Assembly: GCA_030538175.1 (NCBI GenBank)
Contig: JAUNUL010000206.1
Location: 1-5,483 of the forward strand
Length of the DNA stretch: 5,483 bases
Direction: 5' to 3'
Origin: Propionibacteriaceae bacterium
Lineage (GTDB): Bacteria; Actinomycetota; Actinomycetes; Propionibacteriales; Propionibacteriaceae
Part shown: positions 1 through 5,483 of the stretch, one piece after another
How positions within the stretch are numbered: the first letter of the stretch is position 1
Layout: each line of letters opens with the position of its first letter
The notes under the pieces: generated by a model
Told to the model about the DNA's origin: nothing
Database searches by the model: none
What the model saw: only the letters and a program-made list of their open reading frames with translations
Made by a program: the position numbers and the translations under genes

Positions 1-1807
1 CCAGGTCCCCATTGGCGAAGTCCCGCATGACCTCGTCCTTGATCTCGGTCGACAGCTGGCCATGCAACGCCGCGACCCGGACGCTCTTGAGCGGGCCCTC
101 GGTCAGCTCCGCATGCAGGTCCGTCACATTGCGAGGAACGATGACCTCCGACTCCTGATCGAGCGGCTTGGCGGCCTCTGCCGAGGTGTCGGTCGCCGTG
201 ATCTGGGGGCAGACGATGAACACCTGCCGCCCCGCAGCGACCTCTTCGACGACCCGCGCCCATGCCCGGTCCACCCACTGCGGTGTGAACTTCTCGGCAA
301 CCACGTTGGTGGTTACCTCGCTGCGGCCGGCAGGTATCTCGCGCAGCGTGGAAACCTCGAGATCCCCGAATGCGGTCATGGCCACGGTGCGCGGGATGGG
401 AGTCGCGGTCATGACCAGAACGTGTGGACGGGTGTCGGCCTTCTCGTTGAGCACCGCCCGCTGCTCCACGCCGAAGCGGTGCTGCTCGTCGATGACTACC
501 AGGCCAAGGTCGGCGAAGCTCACGTTCGAGGAGAACAGCGCGTGGGTGCCGATCACGATGCCGGCCTCGCCGGACGCGATCCGCAGGAGCACCCGACGCT
601 TCTCCGCTGCGGTCATCGACCCGGTGAACAGCACGACCTCCGTCGCTCGGTCTGCGGCGAACAACCCGGCCCCGCCAGCCAGATCACCCAGCTGATTGAC
701 GATCGTTCGGTAGTGCTGCTGGGCCAGCACCTCGGTCGGCGCGAGCAGCACGGCCTGGCCCCCGCTGTCCACGACCGTGAGCATCGCGCGCAGAGCGACC
801 AGCGTCTTGCCAGAGCCGACCTCACCCTGCAGCAGGCGCTGCATGGGATAGTCGCGCGCCAGGTCGGCAAGGATCTCCTCACCCACGGCCCGCTGTCCGG
901 GGGTGAGTTCGAACGGCAGCCGGTCGTCGAAGGCCTCGAGCAGGCCGCCTGCGGCCGGCGTACGGGGAGTGGCGGGCTGGGCTCGCGCGAGTCGCCGGCG
1001 GTACGCCATCGTTGCGAGGACCCCGAACGCCTCATCGAACAGCAAGCGTTGGCGACCGAGCCAGGCCTCCGCAAGGCTTTCCGGGCGGTGCACCTGGTTC
1101 AACGCCGTCGCCAGATCCGGCAGCACGGTGCCGGGGGGCGGCTCGTGATCGATGGCGTGGTCGGCACGGGCCAGAGCCGTCACGTCGATCCCGTGCACGA
1201 CCTCCTCGGGCAGTGGGTCGGGGATCGCGCCCAGATGGTCCAGCACGAGCCTGATCGTGCTCGCCACCGTCCAGGTCGGCAGCTTTGATGTCGCGGGATA
1301 GATCCCGATGAGCCCGGACTTGCTTGCCAGCGCGGCCATCTCGACGTTCTTCTTCGCGCCTCCGATGATCACGCCGTCGTCGTCGAGGATCACGAAGTCC
1401 GGGTGCGTCAACTGGAGGCGACCATTGAACTCCCCAACCTTGCCCACGAAGAGCCCGCGTCGACCCGGCACGAGTCGGGACTCCAACAATCCCGGGAACC
1501 ACTTCACGGCCCTGGGCGGGATGAAGAACGTCATCGTCACGCTGGCCGTGCCGTCGGAGACGGTGGCGGTGCACCGGTTGTGGTGCTTGTTGAAGCTGAC
1601 GATGTCAGCGAGGAAGGCAGCCGCCTCACCGACCCGCAGGTCCCGCAGATGCGAGTCCTCGGCACCCCGGAGATAGCGCCGGGGCATCAACCGGGCCGCT
1701 TCCCCAACGGTGCGCACCCGCATCGGCCAGAACTGCTCCGCCGTGCGTACGCCCGCCACGGTCTCCAACTTCGTCGCTTGGGCCCGGAACGCCTCGGTCT
1801 GCCACAT
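1..1807 (-). CDS. recG: ATP-dependent DNA helicase RecG, 3' end cut off by the window edge
   Basis: RecG is a superfamily 2 helicase that remodels stalled replication forks and branch-migrates Holliday junctions in the cytoplasm. The minus strand reads open for 602 codons from ATG 1807 to the left edge, with no stop or frameshift. In order it shows an N-terminal wedge/OB-fold region (about residues 1-190), Walker A GEVGSGKT (328-335, K334), motif Ia LLAPTEVLAQQHY (354-366), Walker B box DEQH followed by RFG (440-446), motif III MTATPIPRT (466-474), and ALHGQL with DFANGDL at the cut end. RecG is usually 680-750 residues, so roughly 100-150 are missing, including motifs V and VI. The start is well fixed: an in-frame TAG lies at 1819-1817, and this is the first ATG after it. 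Spacing to the divergent operon start is 251 bp. No good Shine-Dalgarno precedes the ATG. The alternative, another SF2 helicase such as Mfd or PriA, is unlikely because the DEQHRFG and MTATPIPRT pair is typical of RecG. Confidence 0.96.
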   Translation of the reverse strand, partial: MWQTEAFRAQATKLETVAGVRTAEQFWPMRVRTVGEAARLMPRRYLRGAEDSHLRDLRVGEAAAFLADIVSFNKHHNRCTATVSDGTASVTMTFFIPPRAVKWFPGLLESRLVPGRRGLFVGKVGEFNGRLQLTHPDFVILDDDGVIIGGAKKNVEMAALASKSGLIGIYPATSKLPTWTVASTIRLVLDHLGAIPDPLPEEVVHGIDVTALARADHAIDHEPPPGTVLPDLATALNQVHRPESLAEAWLGRQRLLFDEAFGVLATMAYRRRLARAQPATPRTPAAGGLLEAFDDRLPFELTPGQRAVGEEILADLARDYPMQRLLQGEVGSGKTLVALRAMLTVVDSGGQAVLLAPTEVLAQQHYRTIVNQLGDLAGGAGLFAADRATEVVLFTGSMTAAEKRRVLLRIASGEAGIVIGTHALFSSNVSFADLGLVVIDEQHRFGVEQRAVLNEKADTRPHVLVMTATPIPRTVAMTAFGDLEVSTLREIPAGRSEVTTNVVAEKFTPQWVDRAWARVVEEVAAGRQVFIVCPQITATDTSAEAAKPLDQESEVIVPRNVTDLHAELTEGPLKSVRVAALHGQLSTEIKDEVMRDFANGDL

Positions 1808-1841
1808 GGCCCCAACCTAACCGTCGCCACCGACAGGTCAG
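1808..1841 (-). promoter_or_regulatory. Candidate leaderless promoter of recG
   Basis: On the minus strand a TAnnnT hexamer, TAGGTT (1819-1814), ends 6 bases before the recG ATG at 1807. A partial -35 hexamer, CTGACC (1841-1836), lies 16 bp upstream of it. A -10 box 6-7 bases from the ATG is the geometry of leaderless transcripts, which are common in actinobacteria and would start at the A of the ATG. This fits the lack of a clear Shine-Dalgarno; GGTTGGGG is only a poor match. The -35 box lies at the edge of the repeat array. The hexamers are seen; promoter activity is inferred. Confidence 0.4.
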
Positions 1842-1924
1842 GTGCGACGGACCGGCCCAGGTGCGACGGCAGGCCCAGCGCGACGGACAGGTCCAGGGCG
1901 ACGCCGACGCGGGCGTACGCCGAC
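1831..1924. repeat. Array of imperfect 17-19 bp direct repeats between divergent genes
   Basis: A 12-bp sequence, CAGGTGCGACGG, occurs exactly twice (1839-1850 and 1858-1869). Degenerate copies with the core GCGACG follow at 1880-1885 and 1899-1904, so the core recurs at steps of 19, 17 and 19 bp. GACAGGTC occurs at 1832-1839 and 1886-1893, and ACGCCGAC at 1901-1908 and 1917-1924. The copies are not one clean period, so this looks like a decayed tandem duplication or a set of related protein-binding sites. It overlaps the candidate recG -35 box and lies 135 bp or more upstream of the rightward operon. Function is unknown. Confidence 0.5.
1912..1921. promoter_or_regulatory. Perfect 10-bp palindrome, possible operator half-site pair
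   Basis: GGCGTACGCC is a perfect inverted repeat in the non-coding gap between recG and the rightward operon, overlapping the last repeat copy. Symmetry does not extend past these 10 bp. Short GC-rich palindromes arise easily in this base composition, so a role as an operator for either divergent gene is only a suggestion. Confidence 0.2.
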
Positions 1925-1971
1925 AGACCCGGCCACAGCGTGCCGACACTCACACCGCCCATGGCCCGGCG

Positions 1972-2004
1972 TTGCCACGTTCTGTCAGCCGCGGGGGCTA
2001 ATCT
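1972..2004 (+). promoter_or_regulatory. Weak candidate promoter for the rightward operon
   Basis: TAATCT at 1999-2004 matches the actinobacterial TAnnnT -10 pattern in otherwise GC-rich sequence. The nearest -35-like hexamer is TTGCCA (1972-1977), but the spacer is 21 bp, longer than the normal 16-19. No better -35 is visible. If the -10 is real, transcription would start near 2011 and give a leader of about 48 bases. Confidence 0.25.
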
Positions 2005-2043
2005 CCCAGAGGCGGTCGGAACAATCCCGGCACAGTCGCCTGC

Positions 2044-2051
2044 GGAGGTGA
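2044..2051 (+). promoter_or_regulatory. Strong Shine-Dalgarno deciding the start of the inositol-phosphate synthase
   Basis: GGAGGTGA is an uninterrupted 8-base match to the complement of the 16S rRNA 3' end, and it lies 7 bases before GTG 2059. It is the best ribosome-binding site in the window and the reason for choosing 2059. A second site, GAGGAG (2088-2093), lies 10 bases before the in-frame GTG 2104, which would remove 15 residues. Confidence 0.6.
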
Positions 2052-2058
2052 CACCAGG

Positions 2059-3309
2059 GTGCGTGTTCGACGATTCCACGAGAACGTGAGGAGTGGGTCC
2101 AGAGTGAGCGACGAGACTGGGCAGGCGACTGAACAGGAAACGAATCGCATCGGGTTATGGCTCATCGGGGCCCGCGGCTCCATCGGGGTGACGACGGCCG
2201 TCGGGCTGTCGGCCATCGGCCACGGACTGGCCGATCTCACCGGGTGCGTGACCGCGACCCTTGAGCTGGCGGAGCTGCCACTGGTCGAGGTCGATCGGAT
2301 CGTTCTCGGCGGACACGACATCACGCTTACCCCGATCCAGGCGCGTGCGGAACAGCTGGCGGCCAGCGGAATGCTGCCCGCCGCCGCGGTGACCGCTGCG
2401 AGCGGGGACCTGGATCGGTTCGATTCCGAGATCCGTCACGGTGCCACCGCCCACGCGAACGAGGCACAGGCCGAGATCGTCGACCGGCTGGCCACGGACA
2501 TCACGAGCTTCGCTGAGCGCCATGAGCTGGCGCGCGTCATCGTCGTCGACGTTTCGTCCACCGAGCCGCTGCCAGAGGACCGGCCGGAGTTCCACGATGC
2601 CGCCCTGCTGGCCGAGGCCCTTTCCGACCCGCAGCAGGCTCCGCTGCCGCCCAGCTCGCTCTATGCCTTGGCCGCGATCCGGGCTGGTGCGCCCCTGGCG
2701 TGTTTCACCCCTTCTGCATCGCTCGGTCTCGCGGTGCTGCAGGAGCTCGCCGCCGACCGCATTCCCTATGCGGGCCAGGACGGCAAGACCGGCCAGACCC
2801 TCCTGCGCACGGCCCTCGCCCCCACGCTCGTGCGGCGCGGCTTCCGCGTCCTGTCGTGGGCCGGCGCCAACGTTCTCGGTGGCGGTGACGGCGCGACTCT
2901 GGCCGACCCGCAGGCCGTGGGCAGCAAGCTCACCAGCAAGAACCGCGGACTCCGCTCGCTGGTGGGCGATCACGTGGTGACCCCGCTGCACATCGACAAC
3001 GTGCCGGATCTGGGCGATATCAAGACCGCCTGGGACCACATCCATGCGGCGGGGTTCCTGGGTTCGACGATCACGCTGCAGACGATCTGGACGGCGTATG
3101 ACTCGATGCTGGCCGCACCGCTGGTCATCGACTTGGCCCGCCTGCTCGATCTCGCCGACCGCAGCGGCGCGCGGGGCCGGATCGGCGAACTTGGCTTCTT
3201 CTTCAAGGACCCCTGGGGCTCCGACGTGCACGACTACGCCCTGAAAGCCCAGTCGCTCTATGTCTGGGCGCGCGAGCGCGCCGGTGCCGTGACGGAGTTG
3301 ACCCGATGA
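2059..3309 (+). CDS. Divergent myo-inositol-1-phosphate synthase family protein of the ebo-like operon
   Basis: The family turns glucose-6-phosphate into inositol-1-phosphate in the cytoplasm using enzyme-bound NAD. The 416-residue product has an N-terminal Rossmann signature GARGSIG (37-43, GxxGxxG) and DGKTGQTLLR (241-250). It also has a WAGANVLGGGDGATL segment (267-281) that corresponds to the family's N-x-LGN-x-DG motif, GDIKTAWDHI (319-328), LAAPLVIDL (351-359) and GFFFKDP (379-385). Lysines 243, 322 and 383 are candidate active-site residues. The first 30 residues are polar and precede the fold, so GTG 2104 (giving 401 residues) is also possible. It is unlike the housekeeping actinobacterial Ino1, which I recall as about 370 residues with a GVGNCASS-type NAD loop, so it is probably a paralogue for special metabolism. 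Codon 33 is TTA, the only one in any gene here. It opens a four-gene chain and overlaps the next gene by ATGA. Confidence 0.88.
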   Translation: MRVRRFHENVRSGSRVSDETGQATEQETNRIGLWLIGARGSIGVTTAVGLSAIGHGLADLTGCVTATLELAELPLVEVDRIVLGGHDITLTPIQARAEQLAASGMLPAAAVTAASGDLDRFDSEIRHGATAHANEAQAEIVDRLATDITSFAERHELARVIVVDVSSTEPLPEDRPEFHDAALLAEALSDPQQAPLPPSSLYALAAIRAGAPLACFTPSASLGLAVLQELAADRIPYAGQDGKTGQTLLRTALAPTLVRRGFRVLSWAGANVLGGGDGATLADPQAVGSKLTSKNRGLRSLVGDHVVTPLHIDNVPDLGDIKTAWDHIHAAGFLGSTITLQTIWTAYDSMLAAPLVIDLARLLDLADRSGARGRIGELGFFFKDPWGSDVHDYALKAQSLYVWARERAGAVTELTR

Positions 3310-4223
3310 AGCCCAGGCGGGCGATCGGTCGCCCAGCGGCCAGCCGCCCCAGAGTTGGAGAGATCGCTGAACTCCTCCGCGCGCCCGCGGCATTCAGCGC
3401 GGTCGGTGATGCGTTGGTGGGGACGTACGCCGGCGGTCCCGTCACCGTCCGCCAGCACTTTCTGCCGATCGCTTCGGTGCTCATCTATGCCGGTGGCATG
3501 GGCCTCAACGACTGGGCGGACCGCGAGATCGATGCCGACGAGCGTCCGGAACGGCCCATCCCGTCAGGTCGGGTTCCGGCGGGAACCGCGTTCCGCATCA
3601 GCACCGGTCTGCTCGGGGCCGGGATCCTGGTCGCCGGGTTGACCAACGGCCGCCGGGGCTTGGTCCGGGCCGCGATCCTCGCCGGGACCGTCGTCGTTTA
3701 TGACACGGTCGCCAAGGACACTCCGGCGGGCTCCTGGGTGATGGCCGCCTGCCGGTCACTCAATGTCCTGCTCGGCGCCGGGTCGCTGCCTGCGGCGCTC
3801 TCCCCCGCCCTGACGATCGGCGCCCACACCGTTGCGGTGACCGAGCTCTCCCGAGCCGAAGTGCACGGCGCGGAATCGACATTGCCGGAGAACGTCCGGC
3901 TCGCCGTCGCCGGTGTCGCCGCTGCAGCCACCGTTGCCGGCCGCCGGCCGAAAAACCGTGTGCTCTGTCTCGCTGGGCGTGCTGCTGGGGCGGTGTCGGC
4001 GTACAGATATCTCGCGAAAGCCGTCCCGCCGCTCAATCGCGCGGTCGCGGAACCGACCGGCACCCGCATTCGCGACGCCGTCCGCGCGAACTTGGGCGCC
4101 CTCATCCCACTGCAGGCCGCCCTGATCGCCCGCACCGGCCACCTTGTGCCGGCCGCGTTCGTCGCTGCGCTCGAGCCGGCCCAACAGCAGGTCATCCGAC
4201 GTCTGCGCGGGGACACGACGTGA
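3306..4223 (+). CDS. eboC: UbiA-family membrane prenyltransferase, EboC/SCO3242-like
   Basis: UbiA enzymes join a polyprenyl diphosphate to an acceptor inside the membrane. The 305-residue product has the first Asp-rich motif NDWADREID (68-76), followed by RPERPIPSGRV (80-90). It then has VYDTVAKDTPAGSW (131-144) leading into MAACRSLNVLLGAG (146-159). Several hydrophobic stretches (about 53-66, 101-116, 120-132, 149-178, 198-211, 218-232 and 262-285) fit a polytopic protein. The usual second Asp-rich motif is altered: TELSRAEVHGAE (179-190) stands in its place. ATG 3306 overlaps the upstream stop (ATGA) and has GGAG 8 bases before it, which suggests translational coupling. The acceptor and chain length cannot be read from the sequence. 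The neighbouring cyclase and isomerase suggest a polar cyclitol or sugar-type acceptor rather than a quinone. The UbiA fold is certain; the EboC assignment rests on the motifs plus neighbours. Confidence 0.88.
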   Translation: MKPRRAIGRPAASRPRVGEIAELLRAPAAFSAVGDALVGTYAGGPVTVRQHFLPIASVLIYAGGMGLNDWADREIDADERPERPIPSGRVPAGTAFRISTGLLGAGILVAGLTNGRRGLVRAAILAGTVVVYDTVAKDTPAGSWVMAACRSLNVLLGAGSLPAALSPALTIGAHTVAVTELSRAEVHGAESTLPENVRLAVAGVAAAATVAGRRPKNRVLCLAGRAAGAVSAYRYLAKAVPPLNRAVAEPTGTRIRDAVRANLGALIPLQAALIARTGHLVPAAFVAALEPAQQQVIRRLRGDTT

Positions 4224-5086
4224 TCGCGGACGCGCCGTTCACGGTGGGCTACGGCACCAACGGGTTCGCCGATCACGCATTGACCGATGCGGTGGCGGTG
4301 CTCCGCGCGGAGGGGTACGCCGGCCTCGGCCTCACCCTCGGCTTCCAGCATCTTGACCCGTTCGCCGACGACTGGCAGACACAGGCCGACGCGGTCCGCG
4401 ACCTCATCGGGGACTGGCCGCTGGTCATTGAGACCGGCACCCGGTTCCTGCTCGACCCGTTCGTGAAGCACCGACCCACCCTGGTCGACGAGCACGCCGA
4501 GCCCCGCCTGCGGTTCCTCGAACGGGCCATCGACATCGCTGCCCGGACCAACGCCGATTGCGTGTCAATGTGGTCGGGGACGCTGCCGGCCGGGACCTCG
4601 TCCGAGATGGCCTGGGCCCGGCTCGTCGAGCGGATGAGACCGCTCGTTGCGTATGCCACCACCGCGAATGTTCCGCTGGCCTTCGAACCGGAACCCGGCA
4701 TGGTCATCGAGACGGTGGCCGATGTGCTCGAACTCCGCAGCCGCCTGGGTGACCCGGAGATCCTCGGCATCACCGTCGATCTCGGCCACTGCGTGGCGGT
4801 CGAACCGGACGGCGTGGTCGGAGCGCTGCGCCAGGCGGGTCCGTTGCTGCGCAACGTCCAGGTCGACGACATGCTGCCCGGCATCCACGAGCACCTCGAG
4901 CTCGGCACGGGCCAACTCGACCTCACCGCGGCGCTGGCCACGCTCGTCGAGATCGACTATCGGGGCCTCATCGCCATCGAGCTGCCCCGCCACTCCCACG
5001 ACGCCCCGCGCCTGGCCAGGAGCTCCATGGCAGCCCTCAACGAAGCCTGGCACCAAGTGACCGCCGCGACCGAAAGGAACCCATGA
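4220..5086 (+). CDS. Sugar phosphate isomerase/epimerase-like TIM-barrel protein
   Basis: The 288-residue product resembles the xylose isomerase-like / AP endonuclease 2 TIM-barrel superfamily, whose members use a divalent metal to isomerise or epimerise sugars and cyclitols. Visible strand ends carry likely metal ligands: FEPEPGM (155-161, E156/E158), GITVDLGHC (183-191, D187, H190), VQVDDM with GIHEHLELGTGQLDL (213-235, H223/H225), and AIELPRH (252-258, E254). There is no signal peptide or membrane segment, so it should be cytoplasmic. GTG 4220 overlaps the prenyltransferase stop (GTGA) and follows GGGGA by 6 bases; the frame also overlaps the next gene by ATGA. Its place matches the isomerase of ebo clusters (EboE), but it is shorter than the roughly 400-residue EboE proteins I know of, so I leave the symbol blank. 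Inosose isomerase-like chemistry would suit an inositol-phosphate synthase partner, but this is inference. Confidence 0.82.
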   Translation: MIADAPFTVGYGTNGFADHALTDAVAVLRAEGYAGLGLTLGFQHLDPFADDWQTQADAVRDLIGDWPLVIETGTRFLLDPFVKHRPTLVDEHAEPRLRFLERAIDIAARTNADCVSMWSGTLPAGTSSEMAWARLVERMRPLVAYATTANVPLAFEPEPGMVIETVADVLELRSRLGDPEILGITVDLGHCVAVEPDGVVGALRQAGPLLRNVQVDDMLPGIHEHLELGTGQLDLTAALATLVEIDYRGLIAIELPRHSHDAPRLARSSMAALNEAWHQVTAATERNP

Positions 5087-5483
5087 GCAACAACGACTGG
5101 CTGGATCAGGTCACGGCCGAGATCGCCGCGGACCCACGCCGGATCGAGCGGCATTTCCCGGCGGTCGGCCGCAAGGTGGGCCGCGCTCCCCTGCACCCGG
5201 AGATCGATCCGCAGGCCCTGCGCGGATCAGTCGACGACGTTGCCCGTGCCGGCCTCATCGCCACCGTCCTCGAGGCGGCGGACGCGGTCACTGGCGCTGA
5301 GCTGCTGACCGATCTCTATCGGCACGGCGACGACGCCGAGCGCCGCGGTGTCCTGCGCGGCCTCGCGGCAATCTCCGATTCCGACCCCCAGTCCGACACC
5401 GACCCTCTGGTCGCCACCGGACTCGAGCTGGTCAACGATGCCCTGCGCACCAACGACCCCCGGCTGGTCGCGGCGGCGATGGG
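5083..5483 (+). CDS. eboA: EboA-like protein, 3' end cut off by the window edge
   Basis: The first 133 residues are present and the frame runs open off the right edge. The fragment is acidic, probably helical, with no signal peptide and no membrane segment. Segments typical of actinobacterial EboA-domain proteins, as I recall them, are HFPAVGRKVGR (24-34), DDVARAGLIATVLE (51-64), LYRHGDDAERRGVLRGL (78-94) and VNDALRTNDPRLVAAAM (117-133). EboA has no known enzyme activity. It marks the ebo cluster, which has been linked to metabolite export in cyanobacteria. ATG 5083 overlaps the isomerase stop by ATGA and has AAAGGA (5073-5078) 4 bases before it, so both coupling and its own ribosome site are likely. 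The identification rests on remembered family patterns and on the matching neighbours. Confidence 0.8.
   Translation, partial: MSNNDWLDQVTAEIAADPRRIERHFPAVGRKVGRAPLHPEIDPQALRGSVDDVARAGLIATVLEAADAVTGAELLTDLYRHGDDAERRGVLRGLAAISDSDPQSDTDPLVATGLELVNDALRTNDPRLVAAAM

Larger units (their letters stand above)
1808..2058. other. Divergent intergenic region between recG and the ebo-like operon
   Basis: No convincing gene lies in these 251 bases, since the open frames across them show no family motifs. The recG side holds the candidate leaderless promoter and the repeat array. The right side holds a weak candidate -10 (TAATCT, 1999-2004) and the Shine-Dalgarno of the first operon gene. I see no tRNA and no terminator-like hairpin followed by a T-run, as expected between two genes that start here rather than end. 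Confidence 0.7.

Noticed and set aside
62..1288. 408-codon open frame on the plus strand
   Set aside because: It lies antisense to recG, whose helicase motifs are unambiguous. Its translation is rich in Arg, Gly and His with no family motif, which is typical of a shadow frame in high-GC DNA.
1823..1834. Small inverted repeat GTCG-CCAC-CGAC as a terminator or regulatory hairpin
   Set aside because: The stem is only 4 bp, there is no T-run, and it lies between two divergent starts where no terminator is expected.
2016..2040. GGAAC-like -35 element of an extracytoplasmic-function sigma promoter
   Set aside because: No GTT-type -10 element follows at the expected 16-17 bp, so the match is probably chance.
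1687..2079. 130-codon minus-strand frame upstream of and overlapping recG in another frame
   Set aside because: It overlaps the recG N-terminus and the operon start. Its composition is that of a shadow frame and it has no motif.
1403..2089. 228-codon plus-strand frame spanning the recG start and the intergenic gap
   Set aside because: It has no recognisable motif and is antisense to recG for most of its length. Its Thr-Asp-Arg repeats simply reflect the DNA repeats at 1831-1924.
2155..3393. 412-codon minus-strand frame opposite the synthase gene
   Set aside because: The plus strand carries the conserved inositol-phosphate synthase motifs, and the antisense translation has none.
3698..4495. 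265-codon minus-strand frame opposite the prenyltransferase and isomerase
   Set aside because: It crosses the junction of two well-supported plus-strand genes and has no family signature.

Overview
The window is high-GC DNA with strongly GC-biased third codon positions. Its gene families point to an actinobacterium, but genus and species cannot be told from the sequence. There is no mobile element, RNA gene or CRISPR array. Both edges cut through genes.

Layout: (1) Positions 1-1807, minus strand: the first 602 codons of recG, a branch-migrating DNA helicase, running off the left edge before its stop codon. (2) Positions 1808-2058: a divergent intergenic region. It holds a possible leaderless recG promoter, an array of imperfect 17-19 bp repeats, a perfect 10-bp palindrome, a weak candidate promoter for the rightward genes and a near-perfect Shine-Dalgarno sequence. 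(3) Positions 2059-5483, plus strand: four genes in tandem, each overlapping the next by 4 bp (ATGA, GTGA, ATGA). They encode a divergent myo-inositol-1-phosphate synthase, a UbiA-type membrane prenyltransferase (EboC/SCO3242-like), a TIM-barrel sugar phosphate isomerase/epimerase-like protein, and the N-terminal 133 residues of an EboA-like protein.

The four-gene chain looks like the actinobacterial form of the 'ebo' cluster. That cluster is widespread and poorly understood. It has been tied to precursor export for scytonemin in cyanobacteria and found in bacterial endosymbionts of eustigmatophyte algae. Here an inositol-phosphate synthase sits where other ebo clusters carry a 3-dehydroquinate-synthase-like cyclase (EboD). 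Both are NAD-dependent sugar-phosphate cyclases, so one may replace the other. A working model, which is inference, is this: the cyclase and isomerase make or edit a cyclitol or sugar phosphate, the UbiA protein attaches it to a polyprenyl chain in the membrane, and EboA helps in an unknown way. TatD-like (EboB) and phosphodiesterase-like (EboF) genes might follow beyond the right edge.

The most notable points are the cyclase substitution, the altered second Asp-rich motif of the prenyltransferase, a single TTA leucine codon near the start of the operon, and the repeat array between the divergent genes.
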